This document shows positions 33,765 through 45,002 of a stretch of DNA of 64,000 bases, piece after piece (positions within the stretch are counted from its first letter, which is position 1; each line of letters opens with the position of its first letter). A model generated the notes under the pieces. The model ran no database searches, was not told the DNA's origin, and saw nothing but the letters and a program-made list of their open reading frames with translations. Source of the stretch: Apoda limacodes (taxonomy: Eukaryota; Arthropoda; Insecta; Lepidoptera; Limacodidae); contig OX291561.1 in assembly GCA_946406115.1 (NCBI GenBank), positions 8,982,273 to 9,046,272 on the forward strand, in the 5' to 3' direction. Made by a program: the position numbers and the translations under genes.

Positions 33765-35976
33765 TAGTGCAGTCATTGAAGCGTCTTACCTCAGATTTTT
33801 TTTACTGTGAACCGAATTGCATGAAATTTTGGAATTAGGCTCATCTTACCCTTAACTTCAAAAGTGAAAATGATCTGAACTCCGCCTATTATTTTTAAGG
33901 GGTGTAAACAACCCCTTAATGGAAAAATTGACATTGAGCCATTTTATCGCTAGAAAACATGTCTAATAGTAAGTGGTCAAATTGGCAAGTATTTTCTAAC
34001 ATAATTACCTCATATTAAAATCATTTTCAACCCTTTGAAAATCTTACAACCCTTGCAAACAACCCCTAAATTGAAAAAATCACAAAAAAATACTTTGGTA
34101 TGACATAAAAAGATGTAAGTATAGAGTAAGTAATATTTTATATTCTCTATAATAATTATAAAATTTTTAACCCCCTTTCAACCCTTGAAAACTACCCCTT
34201 GATAAAAAATTGTTAAAAATTTTTTTTTGATAAAATAAAAAGGATTTAAATATTATTCCACACTCTCGAAAATGATTATCATATTCTTAAGCTTTTCTAC
34301 CCTTAAAACTACCCCTAAATTAAAACAGTAAATATATATGATTACATATTTAAAAATAATTTAATTTAGAGTAAAAAATTGCCATTTATTGAATAAAATA
34401 TTTACAAATTATATAAAATTGTACTATTATTATTCATGACTCAATGTCGGAGTTGCTGTCACATTCAAAATCTTCTGGCTGAATTGGAGGGCTATTTTGG
34501 CAGTTATCTCCACTGCACGTTCCACATGTTCTATTACAAAACAGACCAACTTTTCTGCATCCGCAAGACGCTCCACATCCTTTTTTGCAGTTGCAAAAAA
34601 TCATTTTCAGCAGTTCTTGTGGTGCGGGTGGATCTACAGACTTAAGTGGATTTAATAAACCGTCATTCATGATCCACCCCCAATTCGTGAGCAATGAGCC
34701 ATATTATGTATATATATACACATTACAATAGTTGTGGGTCTCTATTATACTGCGTACTTTCACATTGCTCCAAATATTCACATTCCGAAATTTTCAGTTA
34801 TCTATTAAGTAGAAAAAAAATATGATAAGTTTTTGGACCATAACTCCTTCAATTTTCATGCTATCACAATTTACAAAAAACCATTGTTAAGGTAATGAAG
34901 AGGGCTACAACATCCTTCATTGCAATATATAGTAAAAAAACCTTTTTTCGAAAACGGTGAAGGGTTAAAGGGCTTAAGAGAGGCTGTGATTGAGCTGCTA
35001 CACTCTCTTTAAACAATCATATCTCTGTAAATTTTTGTTTGACAGAAAAAACAAAAAGAACAAAATTGTTTGTTAGAAAAATACCTAAATTTTTTATCCG
35101 TACACTTTTATACGTATCTGTCGTCATTTTTGAGATATTATGAAAAAAAGTAGGTTTTTTAAAAATTTGAAATTTTGTTTTTTTTTATCGTGACTTTTTT
35201 GAAAAATATGTGTCCTGAAGCAGCCAAACTGATACTATCTATCAAACTCTTCATAATAAAGTTAATTCTAGGCGGAATACGATTAATTTTAATTTTGGTG
35301 GAAATGGCACTTATGAAACCCATTGATTTAAAAGAAAAAAAATTAGATGCTCCCCTTATTTGCAATACAGCTCACTTATTTTACGTGCAAAAGACTTTTA
35401 ATAGTGCTTAGTTTTAAAGCTTATTTCAAGCACTACAAAACCCTTTTGTATTAGAATGCATAAAATGCATCTGCTCGCCGCTAGATGGCATTGACCATAT
35501 CGATTAAATTTCAGACAAAATAAAAAACGGCTTTGATCTTTAATATCTAGCTTAATATTGCACTTAGAATACTTAATGAAAAATCAAATTGTTCATTGTT
35601 TTACCTGCTACAATTTTGTTCTTCATAAAATTTTCGATAAAACGTATATTTTTGGAGATATTTGCAAAAAACCGATGAAAAACGTGAAAAAATTGCGAAT
35701 TTTCAATTGCCAATAACTTGAAAAGTATTGGATTTTTGGAAAAACTTTATGGATGATTTTTTGCTTAAAATTAGGCCCTCTATCGATATCCGAGGTTATT
35801 TTGAAAAAAAAAAATCCACCCCCGAGAAGGGGTGGCAACCACCCCCAGGGTGGTTGCGGAGTTCAAATCATTTTCACTTTTGAAGTTAAGGGTAAGATGA
35901 ACCTAATTCCAGAATTGTATGCAATTCGGTTCACAGTAAAAAAAATCTGAGCAAAAATGCTTCAATGACTGCACTA
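33765..35976 (-). mobile_element. DNA transposon, copy in unit 3
   Basis: Same ends, same ACT duplication (33762-33764 and 35977-35979) and same position inside the minisatellite as the copy at 29777. It therefore arose by duplication of the whole unit, not by a second insertion. Confidence 0.88.
34434..34670 (-). CDS. Transposon-borne CXC-like Cys-rich open frame, unit 3
   Basis: Identical protein to the frame at 30446-30682: nine-cysteine CXC-like block and acidic tail. Its origin is the unit duplication. Confidence 0.55.
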   Translation of the reverse strand: MNDGLLNPLKSVDPPAPQELLKMIFCNCKKGCGASCGCRKVGLFCNRTCGTCSGDNCQNSPPIQPEDFECDSNSDIES

Positions 35977-37323
35977 ACTGTCGTTGTACCTACATGGACC
36001 ACATCTGTCTGTCCTAATTGGTACTGTCGTTGTACCTATATGGACCACATCTGTCTGTCCTAATTGGTACTGTCGTTGTACCTATATGGACCACATCTGT
36101 ATGTCCTAATTGGTACTGTCGTGGTACCTATATGGACCACATCTGTCTGTCCTAATTTCCTCTAAGGAGACCTGAGGAAGCCCTAAATTAAAAATAAGAA
36201 ATATAAGAGGTCATAAAAAGTAAGGAATAGATCTAAAATATCTAGGTATTAAAATATAAAACACATATCATATCAAAAAGGATTGTTTGTTTGTTACGCA
36301 ATAACTTAAGAAATGCTAATCTCACGTAACTTGTACTTTCAGAGGAGAATAGCTAGTCAGTCTATAAAGTGGTATAAAAAAAAAAAACGAGTTGCACTCC
36401 GGGAGTGACGGCAGAAGTGAAAACCTTTACACACGATTCGCGCTTAACACTCAAATATGTCACAAGACATGTCTTTGACATTGTCAAGAAATAATAATGT
36501 TTGTTTATTTACTTTTTTGACGTAGTATATTTGACATCGCAATCTGTCATAGAATTAAAATTCCATATCCAACCACCCTGTACTACTCATAATCGCGAAT
36601 ACTAAAAATAAAAATTATAATAGGCGTGGCATTACGGTTTCCGCCTTACGAATTTCCACGATTAGGACACGTGACCTGACGCGAGTTTATCATTTTTTAT
36701 CCATACCAAAAAAGTGCACAACGCCGCTAAAGAAGTTTTCACTTCAAAAAAAAAAAAAATGCTCAATAAATAACTGCCAGTTCGTAATCGGGCCTTCACA
36801 GTTATTTAATCTGTGGATATATATATAATGACAGTTTATGTAAACTATATTCTGTTCCAATATGTTTTAACCAGTTATTATCGTAAATTGCCGGCCTACA
36901 GCGGCTCTCACCCTTCCTATGATTACTTAACCTATGTAATCGGCGTAGGCTCATGCAAAATGAAATTTAAGAGCTGGCTCTAGCTGGGTCGTTATCAATA
37001 TTTTTTATTATTTTCTTTAATTTACAAATTACAATTTAATTTAAAAATCACTATATTAGATATTATGACAAATTGCATCTTTCGAAAAATAGCTCCTAAA
37101 ACGATCCGTTTTCATCTTCTTTCTTCAAAAAAACTGACCACAATAATGCTCTTCGAGTTCACGTGAAATAAATAAAAAAATATATATATAAATAAATATT
37201 TCACTAACCAATGTTAACTTCAGTCCATAAAAAATAAACACCCAATATTTTTGTTTCTTTTTTCATTGCATTAGAGCTTTCTTAATGTGCATTTAAGGAA
37301 AAAGAAAGAAAAGAATGAAATGG

Positions 37324-37663
37324 AGAAATGGAAGCTTTTTAGGATTAAAAGATGAAGCAAAACTTAAAATTGTTTGGCTTATGTTCATTTTAATTTTGGA
37401 CCTATGTCTGATTACTTTTATAATAAATATATTTTATTCAAAAAAATCATAGACCTCTTTTATATTTAATACCTAAATACCTCATATTCAAGCAATGTGC
37501 TAACCCACCTGCAACATAATAAGTACCTCATAGTCCAGTCGGTGAAGACAAAAATATACAAAAAGCTGCCAATTTTTTTTTCATCCTTTACAGTTTGCTC
37601 TCAGTTTCCAAGAAATTTGAAGATCTGTTTAAAACTTAATAGTTTTTTTTTTCTTGTCACCAG
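37324..37663 (+). other. Synd: Intron end before syndapin exon
   Basis: Unique right flank of the array, AT-rich, with a pyrimidine-rich run (37642-37661) leading to the CAG acceptor at 37661-37663. The array ends only 340 bp before this exon. Confidence 0.7.
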
Positions 37664-37812
37664 GCCCAGAATACGGTACAATGGAGGCGGCGTGGAAAGG
37701 CGGTATGGTCGAAGCTGAAAGATTATCAGACCTTCATCTCGGCGTCAGAGACAGGCTGGTCAATGACGTCATAGCCCAAATAAAAAATTGGCAAAAGGAC
37801 ACGTATCATAAG
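37664..37812 (+). CDS. Synd: Syndapin (PACSIN), second F-BAR exon seen
   Basis: 149 bases in phase 1 to 0. The split glycine codon (G from 14894 plus GC here) is followed by PEYGTMEAAW, EAERLSDLHLGVRDRLVNDV and IKNWQKDTYHK. This is the next part of the F-BAR helices and matches PACSIN residue order (EKGP-YGT, SEAER-SELHL and NWQKE--HK in the vertebrate proteins). The donor is AAG/GTAAGT at 37813. The two exons give about 122 residues of a protein that usually has 450-500; the rest of the F-BAR domain and the SH3 domain are outside the window. Confidence 0.95.
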
Positions 37813-37861
37813 GTAAGTCAATATTTCCTTTTTCTGGTTTAAAAGTTAATTTTCCTAATGA

Positions 37862-39712
37862 ATTTTTTTTTTTTTTTTTTTTATACCACTAAGGTGGCAA
37901 ACAAGCTTACGGCCCGCCTGATGGTAAGCGGTCACCGTAGCCTATGGACGCTTGCAACACCAGGGGTATCACTTGCGCGTTGCCGACCCTTCAGAAATCT
38001 AATAACTTCTTTCTTGAAGAACTCCATACTGTAGTCCTTGCAGAAAACCTTGGCAGGGAGCTCATTCCACAACTTAAGCGTTCGCGGGAGGAAGTTTCTC
38101 TGAAACCGCACTGTACGCGACCATTTAGGTTCTAAAGTGTGAGAATGAATTCCCTGCCGATGGCGAGCGGTGCGATGGTAGAAAGTAGCCGTGGGCATCA
38201 TTTCGAACAATTCCTCAGAACACAACCCATTGTACAAGCGGTAGAACACACACAGTGAGGCAAAGTCTCTCCTCAGACTTAAGGGCTCGATACCGCAAGT
38301 GAGTTTGGGATCGTCGACAATTCTCACAGCCCGTCGTTGAACCGAGTCAAAAGGGTCAAGCTGGTATCCGGGTGCACCTGCCCAGAGATGGCAGCAGTAC
38401 TCCATATGGGGCCGAACTTGCGACTTGTAAAGTAACAACCTTTGCCCCGACGTGAAGTACTGCTTCGCTCTGTTGAGTACACCAAGTTTTTTGGACGCCA
38501 GCTTTACCTTATCTTGTAAATGATCTCGGAACTGAACATCGCTGGAGATGTCGACACCAAGGATCCCAATGCTCTTGGAGATGGAGAGGGGAGTGTTCTG
38601 GAATTGTGGGACCACAGTGAATGGAGTTTTCTTAGCGGTGAACGCGCACACTTGTGTCTTTGTAGGGTTGAATCGGACCAAGTTTACCCGTCCCCAGTCA
38701 GAGACCTGGGACAGTGTGGTCTCGATTTGAGACACAAGTTCTCCGCGGTTTTCCTCCACAAGGGAACGAGGGATGTTTGCACGACCCGTGTAAAAAGTGT
38801 CTCCAGTACTGTCATCTGCATAGCAATGTATGTTGTTGATGTCCAACATGTCATTGATATGCAGTAGAAACAGCGTAGGAGACAGCACAGAGCCTTGCGG
38901 GACACCAGCATTAATGTCCATGCTATCAGAGCAACTACCGTCAACTACAGTTCGTATGCGTCTGCCGGACAAAAAGCTAGCCACCCATTTGCACAAACCC
39001 TCGGGCACTCCGTAAGATGGCAACTTCGATAGAAGACCGCGGTGCCAGACCCGATCGAACGCCTTCGCTATGTCCAGGCTACATGCCAATGCCTCCCCGT
39101 GACTCTCAATGGCTAGTGCCCATCGGTGTGTGAGATACACTAGAAGGTCACCAGTCGAGCGACCGTGGCGAAAGCCATATTGACGGTCACTGACCAGATC
39201 GTGTACTTCTAGGTATCTTAGAAGCTGTGTGTTGATCACACGCTCCATCACCTTAGAGAGGAGAGAGGTAATAGCGATAGGCCTGTAATTCGATGGATCT
39301 GATCTATCGCCCTTTTTGGGCACCGGGTGCACATTCGCAGTCTTCCATGTAGACGGAAATTGCCTAGTGTGGTAGGAAAGCGCGAAGAGGCGCGTGAGTA
39401 CAGGACATAACTCAGGAGCACACTGCTTAAGCACCACTGCTGGTATACCGTCTGGCCCACTCGACTTATGAACGTCTAGAGAAAGCAACGCCCGCCTGAC
39501 CTCCCGCTGCGTTATGGAGATTTCCGGCATGGACTTACCGCACCACGGTATAGTAGGTGGTACAGCGCCTTCATCGTTCATATTCGAGTTCGAGGCAAAG
39601 AGACTGCCCAGTAGATCGGCTTTCTCTTTAGCACTATGGGCCAAGTCACCATCGGTCTTTCGCAGTGGTGGTAACGACGACTGGCAGAAGTTCCCTTTGT
39701 TACACTTCATGT
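37862..39712 (-). mobile_element. APE-type non-LTR retrotransposon, copy 2 (5'-truncated)
   Basis: The poly-T at 37864-37882 is the tail. The complete 3' untranslated end (ATACCACTAAGGTGGCAAAC onward) and an intact reverse transcriptase frame follow. It stops at about 39700-39712, within the linker before the polymerase, so the endonuclease and leader are missing. It sits 50 bp inside the intron that follows the exon at 37664, in the opposite orientation to syndapin. I could not see a clear target duplication. Confidence 0.88.
37932..39710 (-). pseudogene. LINE reverse transcriptase, copy 2 (open frame, 592 codons)
   Basis: Open throughout. Linker LPPLRKTDGD, then motifs SSGPDGIPAV (83-92), NYRPIAITS (141-149), LDIAKAFDRVW (212-222; Asp213 and Asp219), AGVPQGSVLSPT (268-279) and catalytic YADD (297-300). 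The C-terminal part has RPHMEYCCHLW, RTARHRQGIH and FFKKEVIRFLKGRQRASD, with the stop at 37932-37934. It encodes the polymerase that copies LINE RNA at a nicked target. The reading frame is intact, but without endonuclease and 5' leader it cannot be an autonomous element. Confidence 0.85.
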
Positions 39713-39717
39713 ATTAA

Positions 39718-40227
39718 CCCGTCACGCGTCCAAGGTCCCACAGTGGAACCTAAGCGACTTGTGTCGCGGGGGAATTTTTTCAGGACGACTTTTATCAGAC
39801 AGGCTAATTGTAAGTATTCCGAAGTGAAGCCAATGGCCTGTCCTACGTTCTAGTATTTTTGGCTGGACAATATTTTGTGCGTTTAATATTTTTTTATCAG
39901 AAATTGTTTTGGTAATTTGATCCGGCCGCCATTTATATTGCGCCGTTTTGAGTTGGATTTTGGATTTTATTAACAGTAGCTTAGAGTTCATTTTGACCCC
40001 TGGTAATGTGCTATATATAAAAAACTATGTATTTTTTTAGTAAATAAATTTATTATTACTTATTATATTTATCATAAACTTATTCTTATTACTTTTTTTT
40101 ATACTGTATGTATTAGGGAACATACCTTAAAATAAATAAAGAGGAATAAACATAATAAAGTTAGGTGTATGTCCGTTTGTATGCGGCAAGGGCGGATAAT
40201 TTCCTTAGTATGGGGACGCTTGACGGG
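39718..40227. mobile_element. TTAA-bounded small DNA element (piggyBac-type MITE)
   Basis: It starts CCCGTCACGCGTCC and ends GGACGCTTGACGGG, a 14 bp inverted repeat with one mismatch, and is flanked on both sides by TTAA (39714-39717 and 40228-40231). TTAA duplication with C-rich ends is the mark of the piggyBac superfamily. It is 510 bp with no transposase frame. It lies within a few bases of the 5' end of the LINE copy 2. Confidence 0.75.
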
Positions 40228-40231
40228 TTAA

Positions 40232-40437
40232 GGGGCATATAGCAGCTAACTAGCGCCGCCATTAGATATCTTCAATTTTCTCTTGGTAGAAAACTAATGT
40301 GATACGTAGTTAACAATTCTGCTAAATAGTTTATAAATAGTTTTATATTTCCAACATTTGGATTTTAGAAATTCGTTTTCTACGGAGAAAAAATTGAGGA
40401 AATCTTAAGGCGGCGCTAGTGGGCTGTAAGAGGGTCA
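40232..40437. mobile_element. Second small inverted-repeat element (GCAGCTAACTAGCGCCGCC family), copy 1
   Basis: The left end GGGGCATATAGCAGCTAACT then AGCGCCGCC follows the same TTAA that ends the previous element. The right end, read in complement, is CAGCCCACTAGCGCCGCC followed by a matching TTAAGATTTCCTC. The inverted repeat is about 50 bp and includes TTCAATTTTCTC against GAGAAAAAATTGAGG. A sister copy lies at 54416-54947. The right TTAA is not intact here. Confidence 0.6.
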
Positions 40438-42192
40438 TAAAGGCTGCGCACTACCCAAATGTGCAGTTTTCTGCTCGATTATAAAATCGATTCCACCGAA
40501 CTACTACAAACTGGAAATTTTCAACTTTCATAACATATCTTTACACATACTTTTCCTAGAAACTTACTGTATTTGTACAGCTGATCCTCTCGTTTTACTA
40601 TTTTTAATACATAACTCCTTATCAACTAATAGCGGAAACGTATCCTACTACAAGCCAAACCACTAAGCTAAAAACTTACTGTAATAGATTTTCTTTAACT
40701 TATGTGATGTAAGCGTAATTAATTAATTTCCACTTTTTACGCTATGCTGTTCGCGAATTTGCAAGATATTTTTGTCACAGGAAAATCTACTTTATTTGAG
40801 ATCGACATCGGAGATTTCAGCATAACGCCCATCACGCAAACTTAAATGTATATGCGCATTGGGGGCCCTCTTAAAGAAATATTCCCTGAGGCGACGCAGA
40901 CTAAAAGGCGTTACAAAAACTAAGTTTGACCCTAATTTTATTACTAGATCATGACTTTTGAATTTCAATAAATGGACTCTTAATATCATGCTGATTTAGG
41001 TTTATTTAGCTTAAAGTCAAACCCTAAGTTGAAAAAAGAAAAAATAAACTTTGAATTTAACTTAATACTTTATCTTGAAATGTTCAAAGTTACTTTTTCA
41101 AAAAGACGAAACAGTTCTTTCTTCTCGTTTTTCGTTGAATCTTTAAAACGTAACGATATTTCGCAATTATTTATAAAAATAACTAATAGGGAAAAACAAT
41201 ATATTTATTTGATAACTATCGTAGTTTATCTTATGATCAAATTTTTACTGATTTTTCGCTAGTTTTTTAGTAGTTTTAAGCGTTGGCTGTCGCTGTGTCG
41301 CTAGGCAGTAATTATATAGCGCCATCTCTTTGCTTATTATGCAGTGACACTTAGATACACTATTAAAATCGATGATCAGATACAGAATAAGGAATCCAAC
41401 TACTTTTGTATGGAGCGCACTGCGGGTAATAAATATCCTGTTAACTACCTAACCACTGATTTTACGAATATGGACAAGCAAGACAGTCCTACGATAGATT
41501 TACGTGATATACAAACAGAGGGGACCGTACATTGACAATCACGAAACCCTAAAAACATTGAAATACGTCTTGTATCTCAAAATACACAGGTGGAAGAAAA
41601 GTGGTAAAATAAAAGACCAGGGTCAGAATAATATTCCCCTGAACCTTTTTTAGAGAAACAATAAAAATGTTTTTTACTCAACTTAACAGCTAAAAAAGGC
41701 AAAATTAAAAGTCTCACACAGGTATACTTATTTTTTTCGTCTTAACGATTAATGAAGTTATATTGAACTCGGCTAAAAATACACGGTAAAGGTTCCCTTC
41801 GTGCTAAAAATACGTAAAAGGTTTGAAAGGGATTCAACTCGTCTTTTTGAGATTTATTTGATTTTCATTGGCCCTTTTTTTTAAGATTGGCTTATCTTTA
41901 TTAAGCTAAAACTCTTATTGTTATTCAAATAAGTAAATCTTACAAATATATCAGTCTTTAAATAATCTCCGATTCTACTGTACTAATTTAAAAAAAAAAT
42001 CTTGAAGATATACTCTGTTTATATGTACTATGCCAGACTGATTCATCGTCAAGAATACAGCTTATTAAGAAAGCTGTTAAGATGTTTTTAAATTAAAATA
42101 TTGAACTCGACCATTCAAAAAGGTTTGTATCTGGTTGGAACTTGTTCAGTCATTTAGTATACCTACTCAATCAAGAATTTTATAAATCCCTA
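40438..42192. other. Intronic non-coding stretch
   Basis: The minus frame at 40792-40989 sits in a slightly GC-rich block (GCATTGGGGGCCCTCTTA) that may be a worn repeat. The plus frames at 41029 and 41344 show no family. No gene is proposed. Confidence 0.35.
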
Positions 42193-42421
42193 AATCTTAA
42201 TATATATAAATCTCGTGTCACAATGTTTGTCCTCAATGGACTCCTAAACTACTGAACCGATTTTGATCAAACTTCGTAAATATCTGTTATTTGATCCAAC
42301 TTAAAAGATAGGATAGTTTTTATCTCGATATGTCAAGTGCGAGCCGGACTCGGGCACTATAGGTAGAAACCAACTTTCGCCGGGTACAGAGGGACGGCAG
42401 CGGAACAACGTTCGCCGGGAC
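42193..42421 (+). mobile_element. Helitron-like non-autonomous element, copy 2
   Basis: Identical by eye over 229 bp to 1712-1940. It begins after TCCCTA with AATCTTAATATATA and reaches CGTTCGCCGGGAC. The expected GCTAG end is replaced by TTAGTATATATATATA, so the 3' end is changed or merged with a TA microsatellite (42424-42446). Confidence 0.55.
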
Positions 42422-42447
42422 TTAGTATATATATATATATATATATT
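42422..42447. repeat. TA microsatellite
   Basis: About eleven TA dinucleotides directly at the 3' side of the Helitron-like copy 2. Confidence 0.8.
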
Positions 42448-43332
42448 GATAAAATATAAAACATCTAGCTTTTACTAAATTTTGTTAACGGCTTAAGATT
42501 TCTAAAGCAACTCCTTGAAGATTATAGTAAGATAGTTTTAGTTTAGTTTACACAAGGAAGCGTTCGTTTTGGGATAAAGAATCATTATTTTCTTTACTTT
42601 TGCCACCTGTCATCCGTTCGTTTAGCATTTAGTCATTAAGATAATATATACTTATTGACATTAGTATCAAAATATCAATATTTTAGTATCATCTGTAACA
42701 TTTTGTCAAGCGTTCGGTTGTTATATATTTGTTTTTTTTTTTGTTACTTTTGCCACAGAAAAATTAAACTTTAGACCCATGTCTAGAAGTGGGGGTTTTG
42801 GTGTAAGTCTGTCAAGCTGCCTATACATATTCATTGTTTATGATAATGTGTGTGTTATCATCGTAGTACGTCAACCGTTCGTTTTGCAACCAAAATTTTT
42901 GTTAGTAACGTTTCAAACCTTTACGAAGCATAAGTGTCGGTCGCAAAACTGGCGTTATCAAAAGTGTGAAAAGTATAAAACGTGAGAACTTTTATTTCCA
43001 AAACTAACACGCCCTAAGTATAATAGAAAGAATTAACAACAAACTGGCGGAAGTGCGTGTACACTGTACATTCTCGTAACTAAAACTACACGTTTCGTTT
43101 GGAACTTTGCCAAATGCCCACAAGAGTTACGCGCTGACGTCGACAATGATGTACTCCCACCGCCTGGTATAACATTAAATTGTGTGGTTCGTTAAACTTC
43201 ATTAACATCCTAAGTATAAACACTCGGTAGTGATCGTAAACATTAACCAAAACATTACTTAACTAAAAGCTACTGTTACTGCTTTTACTATGGCGTGCAT
43301 GTGCATGGGTGAAAGGAGATTTGTACTCTTTT
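42448..43332. other. Intronic non-coding stretch
   Basis: No gene or clear repeat is seen. A frame at 42779-42985 shows no recognisable family. Confidence 0.35.
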
Positions 43333-43560
43333 TTAAAATACCACTAAGGTGGTACTCAAGCTTGCGGTCCGCCTGACGATAAGCGGTCACCTCAGCCTAT
43401 GGACGCTTGCAACACCTGAGGCATCACTCGCGCATTGCAGACTGTTAAAAAATCTAATATCTTCTTTCTTAAAGAACCTCATACTGACGAAGAAAACCTT
43501 GACAGGAATCCCATTCCACAACCTAGGCGTTCGCGGGAGAGAAGGAGTTTGAGAAAGTTA
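43333..43560 (-). mobile_element. LINE 3' fragment
   Basis: AAAATACCACTAAGGTGGTA, then CTTGCGGTCCGCCTGACG, TATGGACGCTTGCAACACCT, a worn FFKKEV-type segment and CATTCCACAACCTAGGCGTT. It is the same tail as at 37875, 5'-truncated, with deletions. Confidence 0.7.
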
Positions 43561-44393
43561 GCTCTTTATCATAAGCCCAAGTCGCTAGGTGTAGAAAATT
43601 TAGCTTTACGTAAAGGTAGAATGTAGAAGGGGGATTGTTGGAGCAAAGGATTTCTTCAATAAAGGACTTCTAGGATGAACCCATAGAAAGTTTACAAAAT
43701 TTCCCTTTTTTGTTTGGTAACGATAGGGTGGCGAAACTGTGGTTTGGTAGCTGATAATATAATCTAAAATGTATTGCTTAGGGAAGTTGTAACTGGTAGG
43801 AGGACAGAAATATTTCATTATGCCCCCCGCCAAGAGTTAGCCAATAGCAAATTACTACCGTATATATTATGTCTATCCATTTGTCAGTGCCTATCTGCTG
43901 ATCTATAAAACTTGAAGATCTAGACCATGCTAATTAAATACTGCTAATTGTAAACCAAATTCTATAATCTGGCGATCTAGAAAATCAACTCGGACCTACT
44001 ATTGTAACAAAGACGGTTGACCTCGTTTTTTGGCTTATATAATACATTTCTGCCTACAGGTTTTTTATAACATTGCATATCACCAAACTTCAGCACCGCG
44101 CGGCAGGTATGCCACGGAGGGCCACGGCATCTCGCCAGTGTGCGTCAGCCTTAGTCAGTAGTCAGATTCTAATACCTTTAAACGAGCAATGTATGTAATC
44201 TGAATCTCAGAAACGGCTCTAACGATTTTAATGAGATTTAGTATGTGGGGGGTTTCGGGGGTGATAAATCGATCTAGCTAGGTTTATTTTTAGAAAATGT
44301 CGTTTTATCCGTGTCTTCAGGCAATGATAAACTAAAAAATATGACTTCCTGAGATCTATTGGCAAGTAGTAATACTACACATCAACACTAAAT
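43561..44393. other. Intronic non-coding stretch
   Basis: No gene. A GC-rich patch near 44093-44150 (CACCGCGCGGCAGGTATGCC) may be repeat-derived but cannot be assigned. Confidence 0.35.
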
Positions 44394-44760
44394 CTACTTG
44401 ACAATAGATGGCGTTGTTGAGCAACACTGAAGCAACTTGACTATAGATGGCGTCGTAAAAAAAAACGAGCAAAACTCGGTCCTCCAGGTACTTAGTTTTA
44501 AATGCATATAAGATCTTCCCCGGTGCTTCGACTTTTTACCGATGGCCGTTGTAACGGATATATGTCCTAAAAGTTGAGACCACGTATCGGAAGGCGAAGT
44601 GTGAAATTCCCTCCAGCCTGATAGACTCATGGGCTTAAAGTTATGGCCAGAGGGGGTTAGATTTGGAAACCAGAGTACCGCCAGAAATGGCGCACCTTTC
44701 AGAAAGCAGTCCAGCCCAGCGGTGGCCAAAAATAAGTTGGATAATGAAAGCATATCGCCT
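44394..44760 (-). repeat. Unclassified repeat with a 119-codon open frame
   Basis: A minus frame (MLSLSNLFLATAGLD start) covers the segment, but its right-to-left sequence (CCACCGCTGGGCTGGACTGC, GGCGGTACTCTGGTTTCC) has the look of a transcribed repeat. At the left edge the block TAGATGGCGTTGTTGAGCAA is echoed by TAGATGGCGTCGTAAAAAAA 41 bp on. No domain is recognised, so I treat it as repeat DNA, not as a gene. Confidence 0.4.
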
Positions 44761-45002
44761 TGTTTTTATTTGATTTGCTATGTTGACTGATAAAGGCGAT
44801 TGTTTACCTTCGTTGTTGTTTCTGAGCGTGTTTACTGGCTCGTTTATCTAGTGCTCTATAAACAAACGCCTCACGAGCAAAGGGAGCAGTATCAACAACT
44901 TCAGTATATTTTATGTGGTTACTTTGGTATTTATCGGGCCGTTGATCTTATTTTTTGTTTACATTTGTATTTACAGAGTTACTCTTTTTTTGAGTGTAGA
45001 AC

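Larger units (their letters stand above)
33330..37317 (+). repeat. Tandem array unit 3 (3988 bp, with transposon)
   Basis: Practically identical to unit 2. It ends at GAATGAAATGG, after which the unique right flank AGAAATGGAAGC begins at 37324. The AAATGG at 37318-37323 is the third occurrence of the junction microhomology. Confidence 0.9.
14895..37663 (+). other. Synd: Syndapin intron of 22.8 kb
   Basis: Bounded by GTGAGT at 14895 and TTCTTGTCACCAG ending at 37663, in matching phase (1). It is filled with mobile elements: LINE fragments, a nearly complete LINE and the three-unit tandem array. All named elements inside it are described separately. No host exon is seen inside. Confidence 0.85.

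Noticed and set aside
33765..35976. Independent second insertion of the CXC transposon
   Set aside because: Same site, same ACT duplication and nearly identical flanks for 3988 bp; it was copied by unit duplication.
41344..41535. 63-codon plus frame as a gene
   Set aside because: No family recognised, no good splice context, no continuation; one short open frame in 26 kb of intron is expected by chance.
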